The notes beneath the pieces are model-generated. The model did not search any database and was not told where the DNA came from. It saw only the letters and a program-made list of their open reading frames with translations. From Takashimella koratensis (Eukaryota; Basidiomycota; Tremellomycetes; Trichosporonales; Tetragoniomycetaceae), in the NCBI GenBank assembly GCA_003116875.1, contig BCKT01000008.1, forward strand, positions 124,001-188,000: a DNA stretch of 64,000 nt. Direction: 5' to 3'. This document shows, piece after piece, positions 22,595 to 34,157 of this stretch; the stretch's first letter is position 1, and the number at the start of each line of letters is the position of its first letter. The position numbers were made by a program, and so were the translations under genes.

Positions 22595-24876
22595 TCAAGA
22601 GGTAGCCAATGCAATGGGGTTACACTCCAGCTCCAATTGCCGCAAAGACTCGGCGGTCTGCTCAGCCGCTGGCCACACATATGCAAACTCCCGCAGTGCC
22701 GTTTGAAGGAACGACAGCGAGTTGAACGCGAACTTGGCTTGCTCAGAGGTCACGCCCGACAGCCCAGACGCTTGCAGTACGAGCATCGTGCCACAGACGT
22801 AGATAGTTCTGACTATGTAAGCTGGGCCCGAGCATTCAGCCGAAACCTAACTCACTGTTGCCACGTTAATGGGGCTCGGTGGTAGCCGTGATGTTTGACC
22901 ATGTAGTGTCCCTGCTCGACAATCTCCTTGGCGCCCTGCATACAGATGTCCAAGGCGTCGGGGACCAGTGGCCGTCCGCCGCCAACCTCGATGAGGTAAG
23001 GTCGGAAAAGGAGGATCATGTAGGTCGAGTACATGCCGTGCGTCACAATGTTGCTGGAAGGTTAAATAGGTCACGGAGAAACACTCACCCTGGCGGCATG
23101 ACGGGTCCCGTCGGTGACGGTGGCCAGCTGATATCGCTAGGAAGAGATGCTCGCCTGCGGATTAACATTGATATCGATACCCACTCACCAGGCAACCAAT
23201 CTCTCTCTGGTTCTATACACCAACTTTATCCGCTCGTCCATGGGCATTCTCAAAAGATGGTTGCAGTCTAGTGCGTCGAGGGCGTGGGTTGAGAGCGATA
23301 CGTGTCGTGAAGCCATCATGGACAACAAGCGGGTGTTTGTATCTGGGTGGGTGTTCCACACGTGAGGAGCGCGCTGGTTGGCCGATCGACTCATGGGGAG
23401 TGTGGCTTGCGCGTAAAAAGTGGACCACCATGCGTCTGCAAGGTATCAGCTCTGCCCAGATGCTGTTCCAAGCTACTCACTGAAGTTGTGCGCAAAGCCC
23501 CAAACGTCTCTCCGCGCAACGTCGAGCTCAGAGTCGACCGACGTGCCCAGTTCCACGAGCTGTGGGTCGCACCGTCGATGCAGTCGGACTGTATTGGTTA
23601 GGGAGTCCGATATTGAGTCACTCACAGTCCATGCAAAGATACTGCCCCATGCCTGCAGATGTTAGTGTACTCAAGGGGACCAAGCTATTAGCTTACTGAA
23701 GCAGGCCCCAGCACGCGAACTGTACGTCAGCGAACATTTTCTCCACCGCTTACTCCTCCTTGATCCCAACGTAGAACAGCGTCATCACGAACAACGCCAA
23801 GATCGTGCTCAAATGCGGCTCATTGACCTCGGCGAGGACCATGTCTCTTGCGCGGTTGATAAACTCCTCTCCATGCTTCTCCCGGCCCGTCGTAGGGTAG
23901 TACATGGCGAGCATCTGCGGGTCTCGACAGTTCCGCCACCCAACACCGATGATACACAGATGCAAGATGGGCGAGAAATACAGACCCTTCGAGTCGACAT
24001 CGGTCTCCATGGCGGCAACAAACTTGTCGCGGAAGGGGTTGGGTCCAAAGCTAAGTAGCGTCTCGAACGCCGTGTCGATCAGACACCGGTGGTGGTGCTC
24101 GGCCATGGGGAAAGGCAGATACGACGCGAGATAGCCTGGAAGGCGTGCGACGGGTGGGCGTGGGTTGAGGGATTTGAGAATGTGTTGCCATTCAGGAACG
24201 ACATGGGCTGGGCGGTAAAAGGTCGCCTCGGGGAAGAGATGCAGGTTGCCAGTGGACGAGAGAACAAGGCGACCGGTGCTAAAAGGCTCGGATTCGTCAC
24301 CATATGCCGAGTCGAGTTCGTCGTGTTCGATCACGAATGGGCTCGACATGGGTACGACTTGCATGTCAACCGCAGCCTTGCCGGCTACATCCTCGAGCAC
24401 CTTGACACGGTCGCGAAGCTTGCGAATGGTCTCCCGAGCGGAACGGTCGCTGTGTGGGGGGTGATAGAGAGTCAGCAGGCGGACGCGTAAGGTTTGTCGT
24501 AGACCCACGTTGTGCGCTTGTCAATCTCGGTCGAGTAAACGCAAGCGTGACCGGTCACATTGCATCGTTCGCACGCAGGGTGCTCGCCTGTGAAGGGTCA
24601 TGATTAGCGACCGCATGGGATAAGTGGGGTTGGGTGCATGGATGGTTGAGCATATCAGATATGCAAGAAGAAACGTTTGTTTGGTGCTCGGTATTTACCT
24701 GAACATTTGATCTTGCGAGCTCGGCATCTATCGCACGCCTGGGAGACGTTTTTGCGGTTGGATCTGTCGCGACGACGCTGGAACTGCCTGTTGGGTGTGT
24801 GTGGGTCGTGACCATGCTCGTGGTCGAGGATGGTGTCGACGTCGGACGAGGGGGAGGCGATGCTATCGTCGTCCAT
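22595..24876 (-). CDS. Zn(2)Cys(6) fungal transcription factor
   Basis: The zinc cluster is complete across one intron: CDRCRARKIKC then EHPACERCNVTGHAC, spacing C-x2-C-x6-C-x6-C-x2-C-x6-C. It is preceded by an acidic/His N-terminus and a basic RRRDRSNRKN run, and followed by a coiled coil (ETIRKLRDRVKVLEDV). The middle region (RPPVARLPGYLASYLPFP, LIDTAFETLLSFG, FSPILHLCIIGVGWR) matches the start of the fungal regulatory domain. C-terminal exons run to a stop at 22595 and include SEQAKFAFNSLSFLQTALRE. Position next to a sugar porter and nitrilase suggests, but does not prove, that it regulates them. Several small exons between 22850 and 23750 are placed only approximately. Confidence 0.83.
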
Positions 24877-25259
24877 GGGCTGGGTGGATGGATGAGTGAA
24901 TGGAGGGAAACCAAGCCCGACAAGCGGCAAAAGGGATGAAAATGGACGGAAAAAAGTACCGAAGGTGAATCCGCACACACATGGTACTCAGTCAGACTCG
25001 GCGCGGGCCGGAGCCTCTCAACCTGGCTCCGATGCATGGGGTGGCGGGTTTGGAGTTACAGCCCCGACCTCGACCAAGCCGCAGCCGTAGCGTGCCATGG
25101 GCCATTGCGCCAACGTCATGCTCGCAGAGCTCGGGGCCATCTGCTGACCCCTAGGAGGCAGTCTCCCCGGCGGGGCCGGCGCCCGCTCAGCTCCGTGCTG
25201 TTCCGTCAGTGGCAGTTGGCGTTGGCTCCACGTGCTTCGCTCGACCGTCGGTTTCCTCC

Positions 25260-25261
<2 letters not shown>
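24877..25261. other. Intergenic upstream of regulator
   Basis: Promoter side of the minus-strand regulator. No coding feature is seen. GC-rich near 25150-25200. Confidence 0.4.
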
Positions 25262-25297
<36 letters not shown>

Positions 25298-25415
25298 NNN
25301 NNNNNNNNNNNNNNNNNNNNNNNNNNNNNNNNNNNNNNNNNNNNNNNNNNNNNNNNNNNNNNNNNNNNNNNNNNNNNNNNNNNNNNNNNNNNNNNNNCCC
25401 CCCCCCCCCCCCCCC
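25262..25415. repeat. Poly-C tracts flanking a 100-N assembly gap
   Basis: 36 consecutive C at 25262-25297, then exactly 100 N at 25298-25397, then 18 C at 25398-25415. One hundred N is a usual placeholder for a gap of unknown size, so the true distance is unknown. A long C/G homopolymer probably stopped assembly. Confidence 0.95.
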
Positions 25416-25608
25416 TCTCCCCTTAAGGCAACATCCTAAACCCTGCATGCCGACACATTCCTAGCGACCGCTCATGACGTTAACGCTAACAACATCCCCG
25501 TGACCATTCTTCGCTCCAACCTCATCTTGGCATCGAGCATCGTGCATCGTGCATCGGTGCATCTCCACATCCTCTTCAACACCATCACCAAGACATACAA
25601 GCGGGACG

Positions 25609-27231
25609 ATGCAGGTACACGCATCATACAACGGCACTCTGAGCGGCAACGACCAAGGCGCTAAAAATGCCATCTTCGCACTCTCTCTCACTCAAGAACT
25701 CATGCTCCTCGGCAGCGGGCTAGTCGCCCTCTACCTTGCGTCCTACCGGTCTGTAGGAGTGAGTGGCGAGATGTTCAGAGAAAGAGCTGTAAACTTCCCG
25801 CATCCATCAACAAGTACTGACTGGGCTCAGATGCAATTGGCCGCAGCGGCGCTCCCGCCCTATGTACCCACCGACAAAGTCGATGAAACCGGTATCCAGG
25901 CCGCAAAACCTCAACCATCTTTCCTTCGTCGAAGGCTGAACGCCTTGTACCCCGTTTTCTTCCAGCTGGCACCGATGTTGTTCTTCATGTTCGTCGTGCC
26001 GCGAATTCGCTCGCAGTTCGTCGTCGACATGTGCACTTTCGGTTTTCAGGGCGTTTGCCTTCACTTCGGCTTCCGTGGGGTATGTGTTTGAGGGCGCTGT
26101 CCAATCACGAACATACTAACATTTGTATTCCCTCTGCTGGCTCTCTTCGGGTTACACCTGCTCCATAGCTGTTCGTAAGTGCCAACCCAAAAGCAGCCAT
26201 GGCGTGGACACTTGGCAAGGACGGCAAGCCCATCGCGTGCGTCGGCATTCCGGACAAGCCCATCGGGCCACACGCTCGCCGAGTGATAAGCATCGGCCTC
26301 ACCACGCTCGTCTGTCTTTCTTGGTATCTGGGATTCAATCAAGCAGCTGCGATTGCCTTGGGGGTTTTCATCTTTTCCTTCCACTCCGATTACAACTACT
26401 TCAAGATGAAAAATATGGCGCTGGTGTCCCTCATCTTCGGCGTAAGTTTATTCCAGATCTCCTTCCAGAACTGTCCATCCGCTGACACGGCTTCGTCGAC
26501 TCGCAACAGGGGATTGCAATAGTCGCCGGATTGGCGGCGATGGGGTTCATGAAGGTCATCCCCATGTTCACCGGGGGGTCTACCAAGCCCAAGACCGGCA
26601 TCTCTCCCAGTCCAGAGGCGTTCGGAATGTTCGCAGTGTTCCCTCTCATGGCACCCTTCATGATCTTTGGCATGCTGGTGAGTCCTTTGGCTCTTGATAC
26701 AGCCTAACTTCTTCGTCTAGATTCGAGCCACATTGCATTACGAGTACTCGCGCAGCTCGATCTCTATTCCCCTGAAAGCCCACAAGCCGGACGACGACGA
26801 CCCTAATGCGCCCCCTCTCGTTGTCACCGCACCTTTAGTTCCACATATCTACGCTCCCCTCTTCTGGACCGGTCTTGCAATGTTCGGTCTTACCTGTGGC
26901 GCCGGAATCGTGGTAGAGAGAGCGCTCAACCTCCGCCCAGAGAATTCGCTCATCCCCTTTTTGACTGGATGCTTCTTCACTGCGTTCACCGTGCCTGCGG
27001 GCATCGCTGGGGCGGCATGCCTGACGGGCCAGTACTCGGATTGGATAGGCTACAGCGATGCGTAAGTCCAGCGTCGAAAGGGTGATTCATATCGCTAACC
27101 ATTTGAACCATTGTAGAGCCCCTTCGAGCGCCGCGGTCGTGGACTCTGTCTCCCATGACGCTGACAAAAAGCAAATGGACGATGCCTTGCATTCAAGTCA
27201 AGAGACAATCGCTGATAAGGTTGCGTTGTGA
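25609..27231 (+). CDS. Multi-pass membrane protein of unknown family, tandem copy A
   Basis: The spliced protein is about 415 residues, with roughly eight or nine hydrophobic segments: LTQELMLLGSGLVALYLASY, then YPVFFQLAPMLFFMFVV, TTLVCLSWYLGF, AAAIALGVFIFSF, FPLMAPFMIFGML, YAPLFWTGLAMFGL and FLTGCFFTAFTVPAGIAG. A conserved loop reads RATLHYEYSRSSI and another VVTAPLVPHIYAPLFWTGL. The short C-terminal tail is polar (SHDADKKQMDD). I do not recognise the family: the paired-Asp motifs of signal peptide peptidases and MFS signatures are absent. Introns are near 25760-25830, 26080-26168, 26442-26511, 26678-26720 and 27062-27116. The next gene has the same exon plan and near-identical motifs, so the two are tandem duplicates. 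Confidence 0.72.
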
Positions 27232-27458
27232 TCCTCTGTTACCTCCGTATTGTGTTCTATATTTATGCACATTCCTCGTTCATAGACTTGCCGCTCCCAG
27301 TAATTCCTCGACTAGGCAACACATAATGAGACCCCTTCATAAAGTTGACCCTTATTTGACCCAGTTGTCATTGCTCACTCCTCACTTCTTCCGTGCATCT
27401 GTGCATCTCAATCTCGTCATCGACTACTTTCTCGAAAACGAGCCTCGACACAATCAAG

Positions 27459-29110
27459 ATGCAGGCGAACACATCCTCTCCCATTGCGGTCGACAATCCA
27501 ACAGTGGGGGTCAAGCCCAACTACGAACTCGAGTTCAACCACCAAATCTTGATGTTCGGTACCGGATTGCTTGCCCTTTACTTTGCTTGCTACCGATCTG
27601 TAGGGGTGAGTAGCTCGCGCGGTCTGGTTTCACAAAGACAGGGTGCGCAGCTGATATGTTCAGATTCAACTGGCGGCAGCAGCGCTCCCACCTTACGTTC
27701 CAGAAACTAAAGTCGACGAAACGGGAACACCGGCGAAGCCCCCACCATCCCTACTTCGTCGACGGCTTAGTGCATTGGCCCCGCTCTCATTCCAGCTCGT
27801 GCCTATACTGTTGTTTGGTTTCATCCTCCCGCGGATGAAATCTCAGCTCGTGGTTGACGTGTGCACGTTCGTCTTCCTAGGCGCTTGTACCCATGTCGGT
27901 TTTCACGGGGTACGTAGCTGTTGGGTGGCTGTTGTCCTGCATATATGCTAACTCTTGCCGTTGGTGTTTTTCATATCTCTTACCCTCCTCACGCCGCATG
28001 TTCTTCAGTTGTTCGTCTGCGCCAACCCCAGAGCAGCGATGGCTTGGATCAACAAAGGCAACAAAACTTTTGTATGCCTGGGAGCCCCTGAAAAGATTGG
28101 GTCATACACTCGCCGAGCCATTAGCATCTGTGTCACTGCACTCGTCTTCCTGTCCTGGTATCTTGGATTCAGAGAAGCAAGTGCGATTATTCTGGGGGTG
28201 TTCACCTTCACCTTGCACTCTGATTACAGCCGTTACAAGTTGAAAAACGTGGCAAAAATGAACATCATGATGGGCGTAAGTCGTAGTCTGGAAGTTGTAT
28301 CATGTTCACTGGCTAACATACCTCTTCCACGTTGCAATAGATTGCTGCGATCTCCATCGGAACCATGGTACTGGGAGTGATCAAGCTCTTTGCCTTCATG
28401 GAATGGGGAACCAATCAACCCAAGACAGGGATGTCGCCAAGTGCCCAGGCCCTCGCGTTGTTCAAGATCTTCCCTTTGCTGGCCCCGTTCATGATCTTTG
28501 GCACGTTAGTGAGTATTCTTCCATGTTCTGGTTGCCGGTCAATCATACGTTGACAAGCCTCTATCCTGTTGATACTGACTTTGATTTCGCAGCTTCGAGC
28601 GACTTTGCACTACGAGTACTCTCGAAGCTCCATCACCCTTTCACTCCAGGCGGAGAAGCCAAATGACGGTGATCCTACTGCTCCCTCCGTGGTCGTTACC
28701 GCTCCTTTGGTCCCGCACATCTACGCTCCGCTCTTTTGGACCGGTCTAATAACTTTTGGTCTCACGGGCGGTGCGGGTATCGTGATCGAAAAAGTCTACA
28801 ACATTAAAGGCGATAACAGGCTGTTGCCGTTCTTGGTAGCTAGCTTCTGCTCGGCGTTCACCTTGCCCGCAGCGATCGGTGGCGTAGCGTACATGACCGG
28901 CCAATACTCGGAATGGATAGGTTACAGCGACCCGTGAGTGTCGATGGAAGTGTGCTCTGAGCGAGGATGACGCTGATTCATTTAACGTTCTACAGAGCCC
29001 CGTCGAGCTCTCCAGTCGTGAACACAGTAGCAGATGAAGCTGAGGAAAAGCGGGTCGATGATTACTTGCATCCCAGCCAGGAGAGCATAAATGAGGAATT
29101 TCCGTTGTGA
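27459..29110 (+). CDS. Multi-pass membrane protein of unknown family, tandem copy B
   Basis: Paralogue of the preceding gene in the same orientation. ATG 27459 follows a CAAG context and starts MQANTSS. Shared segments include QLAAAALPPYVP, SLLRRRL, LVFLSWYLGF, FHSDYSRYK, LRATLHYEYSRSSI and VTAPLVPHIYAPLFWTGL, and it ends WIGYSDP, intron, APSSS.. as copy A does. By eye about two thirds of positions are identical in the last large exon. Introns sit at equivalent places (about 27606-27662, 27910-28008, 28276-28340, 28510-28592, 28934-28996). Divergence is greatest in the first 40 residues and in the loop after the sixth hydrophobic segment, suggesting some specialisation. Function unknown; a membrane carrier or receptor-like role is possible. 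Confidence 0.72.
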
Positions 29111-29422
29111 TCGTTGCAGTGATCAGGTACAGGGGTCGTATACGATCTATTCATGCATCTTGCAGAAATGTACCAATCTATTCGTTTTCCTGTAACGCCT
29201 AATGCGAAAGAGATTAACGAAGGGGAGACAACACTTTACAAGATTGTCTACGTCTTATGACCAGACAAGCGACAAACAAGGTCATGTTTACCCAAACTAA
29301 AAGAAATGTATAACAACCAGACGGCGCGAATACAGAAAGACCATCGACAATCGAGCGATTACACTCTCAATATCCTAGACCTGACATATGGAACACCGCG
29401 AGGAATGAGACTGAGATTGCAC
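29111..29422. other. Convergent 3' ends, no gene
   Basis: 312 nt between the stop of membrane copy B (plus) and the stop of the sugar porter (minus). It presumably contains both 3' UTRs and is richer in A/T than its surroundings. No coding feature. Confidence 0.5.
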
Positions 29423-31275
29423 TTAGGCAAGCTCGGACTCCTTCTCCTTGGCGGTGGCGTCGAGCTTGATCTCGTCGGCAGAGACGGCAAGAACTTCGTC
29501 GTCGAAGTGGTAGCCTTTGAACTTGCGGGTCGGGGTGCGCTGTTCGAAGAGGTAGTCGAGCTGCTCCAGGGAGAAACCCTTGGTCTCGGGGACGAAGAAG
29601 AAAGTGTAGACGACGGTGATGATGGAGAAAGCACCCCAGATGAAGCCAATCTTGGAGCCGAGGTTGCCGTAGCCAGTGTCCTGGATGTAAGGGGAGACGT
29701 AGGTGATCATGAGAGAGACACCGAAGCCGATGAAAGTGGCGGCACCGAGGACCTTCTCACGGTTACGGGTAGGGGCGAGCTCAGCGGTGTAGATCCAGAC
29801 GACGGGACCCTGGGCACCGAAAGCGAAGTACCAGACGAAGATCAAAGCGATCGAAGCCTTCTGGACGGCGTCGGTAGGGTCGGTGTAGACAGTGGCGAGA
29901 ATAGCGACGATGAGGAGGCAGGCACCGCAGACCGCCGAAGTCCAGAGAAGAACGGCACGGCGACCGACCAAGTCGGGGAGGAAGTAGCCAGAGGCAACAG
30001 CGACGAAGTAGACACCTGTAATGATGTATCAGCCTCGATATACTTCCTAGATGTGTGCCAAAAGAATCAATGTTCAGAGGACCCGCCAAAGGACCCCTCC
30101 TTGACGACTTTTTGTCGTCGTAGATGCAGCCTATGACTTCCCAAACGCTTCAAATCACTTCCAAGCGTGATGAGATGCACTCGCGGGCACTTACAGTACA
30201 GTGCCATGACGTCTGGGAAGTAGTTTGTAACGCCCGTGCCGATGAGGAAGGAGACAATGTAGGTGGTCATGTACGAGGAACCCTGTGCCTGCTGGAGAGA
30301 CTGAACACCGATGGCGAGGAGCATGCGGCGGAGGTCGGGCATGCGGAGGAGGTCGGCCCAGCCGGTGGACTTGGCGAGACGCTTCTCCTCCTCGAAGGCA
30401 AGGTTGATCTTGTTTACGTAGTCCTCGACGTCGAAGCCGTTGGTCTCGGTCTTGAAGAGAACAGTGGCGGCGGCGACGGCCTCCTCCTGGCGGCCCTTCC
30501 AGATGAGGTAACGGGGGGACTCGGGAATCAACCAGCCGACGGCGAGGATGAGGGTGGGGGCGATGAGCTGGACGCCCATAGGGATGAGGTAGGCAGACGA
30601 ATCGGTGCGGCCAGAGACGGCGTAGACGGAGCCGGCGGCCTGACAAAGTGAGCAAGAGTCGAAGGAGGGGTTCAATAACACTCACAACAATAACACCGAC
30701 GATCTGGATGGTCTGGTACATGTTGACGGTAAGACCACGGGCGGAGGCGATCGAAGTCTCAGAGAGGTAGATGGGGATGATGTTGGCAGCGAGACCCATG
30801 GCCATCGAGTTGAAGAGCTTGCCCGCGACGAACTGGCCGAAACGGGCACCGTTGGCCGCCGAGGTCATCTCGATGATGATACCAAAGATGGAGAGGAAGG
30901 CGGTGGCGTACATGGAGCGCTTGCGACCGAGAAGGTTGTTGAGGTAAATGGCAGCGCCGCAGCCGAGCACTGAGAAGGTTAGAAAAGGTGGCAACCAGTA
31001 GGCAATTGTACTCACTAACACCGGTGTTACCAATACCACTGCCGAGGGACTGCTTAGAGGTCGAAAGGGTGCAAGTGGTAACACCCTTGACAACAGACTC
31101 CTCTCCGTAGGCACACAAGAAAGCGTTCTCTCCGAGAACAGTACCCCACCATCCGTTGTCGAAACCCTGAGGGTTAGCGGGACAAGCTGAGCTGACTTAC
31201 GAAGAGGAGACCACCGATAGACGCCAAGACCATGACGAGATACCCACGAGGGGTGATGCCCGAGTAGATGGACAT
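29423..31275 (-). CDS. MFS sugar porter
   Basis: A 12-TM sugar porter starting MSIYSGITPRGYLVMV at 31275. Motifs: FGFDNGWWGTVLG in TM1, LLGRKRSM, SARGLTVNMYQ, PESPRYLIWKGR, LQQAQGSSYMTTY in TM7, DLVGRRAVLLW, PTRNREKVLG and PETKGFSLEQLDYLFEQR at the end. The Asp in GFDNG and the loop with paired cysteines (CAYGEE..CTLS) between TM1 and TM2 resemble fungal sugar and polyol porters rather than yeast Hxt proteins; the substrate is not readable. Five or six exons; the TM7-TM8 intron lies about 30017-30194. The codon-optimised look (strong C-ending bias) suggests high expression. Confidence 0.9.
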
Positions 31276-32217
31276 GTTGAGTAGAGAGTAGGTGTTGAGT
31301 AAGGTCGCTTGTAAGGATTGAGAGGTTGAGAGGATGAGGGAGAGCTGTTGTCGGCGCGAGGAGGCCGGTATATGTATCGCGCGGAGAAGGATTGGACCGT
31401 ATTTTCGTGATGATGGACAGGATACAACAGATCGCTCTTGACGGGTCTAGCCCCTCGGCTCCCTTCCCGATGGTTCCTATTGGGTCCTACCGTGCAAAGC
31501 CGAACCGGAAAGGCGAGAATGCGCGTTGGTAGTATGTGTAACGGGTATGAGACAACTGAATCGGTCGCCCGACATGGTTAGGTGTGGTCGAAAAAACATA
31601 AAAGTCGGCCGCAACTTCGCTCGAGCGAGGATACGGGTCAACAAGGGACTTGCGACTCAGGCTGGCCCAGATCTTCAGTGCAGCATGCGAAAGAGGCACA
31701 AGACCCGAGGGACGGGAAATTGATGGATTGGGACCAGGGCGCAGGACCAGGGCGCAGGACCCGAAGCTTCGACTCGATCGACCAATCCCAAGGGCCTCCT
31801 TTGAAACCATCAATTCGAGCGATCCTTGGGCCGTGCGCCGTGCCTGATTCGTCAACAACCACGAGCCTGGGTCAACCAGGAGGGGTCCCAGGCTGGGGTG
31901 AGGGTCATCCCGGACTGTCGTCAGTCCGCCGACGTCTCGGCTGTGTTGGTGACATGTACTCTACACGGCTCACACAACCACCTGGGCCGTCAGTTCGGTC
32001 TGAGCTCAGGTGAGGCGTTTGTTGGCCGGTCTCCGTGGCGGCAGAAGACGCGCTCGGGTGTTTGGGGGTTTAACGAACAAGCGCGCCGAGCGGTCCGGCG
32101 GACCCGCCGTGGCCGAACTCCGTGCTCCGGCAAGCTGACCGCCGTCCTTCGTGTTCAATGTCTCTATGTGCAGCTATGTACATCAAATGTCTGTGAAAAT
32201 TACATCTACTGTGACCT
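31276..32217. other. Intergenic, sugar-porter promoter side, with a short direct repeat
   Basis: 942 nt with no supported gene. Positions 31731-31756 hold two perfect 13-nt copies of GGACCAGGGCGCA. A CCAAT box-like sequence occurs near 31780. The left part is the promoter of the minus-strand porter, the right part the 3' region of the oxidoreductase. Confidence 0.45.
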
Positions 32218-33744
32218 CTAAACCTCAATGCAGACTTTACCAAAGTGTCGGCCCTGTGCAATGTACTCGTACGCGTCGCGGAGCTCCTCAAACTTGAATG
32301 TCTGTGGATGGTCAGTGACAATGTTGAAGAAGGGGACAAGCCAGACACTTGCCTTGTCAATGACAGGCTTGACACCGCCAGCCTCGAGCGCCGCCACGCA
32401 GGTCCTGAACTCTTCGCGGTTGCAAACGAACACGCCGCGGACGTTGGCGGCAGAGTAGAGGATGGTCTTGGCGATGTCTATGACAGTCAGTACAGTCCAG
32501 GGTGGCCCTACTCACCCTCGTCCAGAATGTGTTGAGGAATGTTTCCGTAGTCACTGAGGTAGCCTGCGTTGCGTTAGCGGTGTACACAGTGTTGACCTCA
32601 GGCTCACTCACCAGAAACAGAGACCAGTCCGCCCATCCTCGTCGCTCGGATACTCCGCGCAATCGTACCCCTTCCAGCAATCTCAATCACAAAGTCGACA
32701 CCCTTCCCTCCATTCAGCTTCATAGCCTCCTTGTCCCAGTCCTCGATCTTGGAGTAGTCAATGGTTTGGATGACGTTGGCCGGTCCGGTAGGGGAGACAA
32801 GAGGCTGGAGAAGAGCCTTAGCGCGGTCAAGCTTGGCTTGGGAGGAGGAGGTCAAGATGACTCGGGCGCCGTTGACGAGTGCGAGCTGGAAAGTTAGCAT
32901 GGTACACCATTGAGAGCTCACCTGAGCTGCGCAGAGCGAGACACCACCGGTTCCCAGACACAACACGGTTTCTCCGGCAACGAGGCGAGGGTGGTGCGAG
33001 AACAGGCTTGACCATGCAGTAGTGTAACCGACCTAATCTGTTAGCGCCCCCTAGAGCCTGATAATTCACCGGAAGAGTCGCGCCTTCCTCAAGCGAGAAA
33101 GTAGAGGGGATGGCGACCGCTTCTTCCTGCAAGAGGGTCAGCACTTGCGCTCTCTCTCGCAGCTTTAAATACACACCTGGTCGCAGACAAAGTACTCGGC
33201 AGCAACACCGTCGATCGCGCCTCCGAGACCACGCTTGAGACTTCTCAACGCCATGTCCTCTTCCTGATCTTTGTCAGCCATTGAACCATGAGTCGTCCAG
33301 AGAACTTACGTAGTGGTGGCCCTGGGGGAAGACGGGAGCGACCCGGTCGCCAACCTTGAACAACGTGACCTCGCTACCAACAGCCTCGACGACACCACAT
33401 CCATCTGCCCAAGTAAAAGCGTCAGTTACCATCATGAGTACATATGCAGACTTCCACCCAATGTGCTTACCCGAAACCGGGACGACATCCTGGGGAACCT
33501 CGTGGGGAGCCGGGTAGCAGTTGGTCACAATTTGCAAGTCACGCGCGTTCAACGAGAGATACTTGATGTTGATTCGGATCTGCAATGGGTCAGATCAAGC
33601 TCTCAATATTTTCTCAACGATGAAAGAACAGCTCACATCGGTGGGGCCGCGGAGCTCTGGCACGGGCGCGTCGGTTTGAAGGACCAGCCCATCGATGCCC
33701 CTGCGGTGCGAGACAACGTAGCGCTTCATCGTAGCTGGTGCCAT
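32218..33744 (-). CDS. MDR-family oxidoreductase, zinc-independent type (quinone reductase-like)
   Basis: A medium-chain dehydrogenase/reductase of about 350 residues in nine or so exons. Seen: N-terminal GroES-like fold with IKYLSLNARDLQIV (Asn-Ala-Arg-Asp in place of the zinc-ligand Cys of alcohol dehydrogenases), GCGVVEAVG, FKVGDRVAPVF, then AGETVLCLGTGGVSLCAAQLA, the nucleotide-binding GxGxxG. Also seen: GVDFVIEIAGRGT and the C-terminal FKFEELRDAYEYIAQGRHFGKVCI. Lack of the zinc ligands points to a zinc-free NADPH-dependent quinone or enone reductase. The initiator at 33744 gives MAPATMKRYVV; an internal Met at 33729 is a possible second start. Confidence 0.88.
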
Positions 33745-34157
33745 GGTGGTAGCTGATAGAGTGTCGGTGAAGGCAATGTCGATGGTGAGTGAAAGACGCG
33801 ATTTGTGCACGCGGGTGACGTGGGATCTGGGCGATTATCTCGTTCCGCAAATTCCGGTTGGGTTTTCGGAAAGAAGTTGCTGATACGACTGCACCCAGTC
33901 GCCTTTCGGCCATGAGCATGCTTGTGTAATACGCAGATACTCGGGCAGGTGTCTGGCGCTTGCTCAGCTGACAATGTGGAGGGAGATAGAGACGTCGTTG
34001 GCGTTTGAGCCCATGCTGTCCCCACGCCCATAGTTCAACTAATCGGAAAAATTTCAGTCCTCCGATCCGAACAGCCTGGGAAATCGTCGAATTCTTCCAT
34101 GCTGCTGATGCTAGATGCTCTCTATCGTTATGAATGTATCTACATGTTATGCTGTAC
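33745..34157. other. Intergenic, oxidoreductase promoter side
   Basis: 413 nt between a minus-strand start and a minus-strand stop. No gene is seen. Contains the oxidoreductase promoter and the 3' UTR of the exporter. Confidence 0.45.

Noticed and set aside
25609..29110. Membrane pair as signal peptide peptidases or MFS carriers
   Set aside because: The YD and GxGD catalytic motifs of intramembrane aspartyl proteases and the MFS loop motifs are not present in either copy.
31731..31756. Two 13-nt direct repeats as a possible regulator-binding array
   Set aside because: Only two copies, about 460 nt from the nearest start codon, and no inverted symmetry. Simple slippage explains them.
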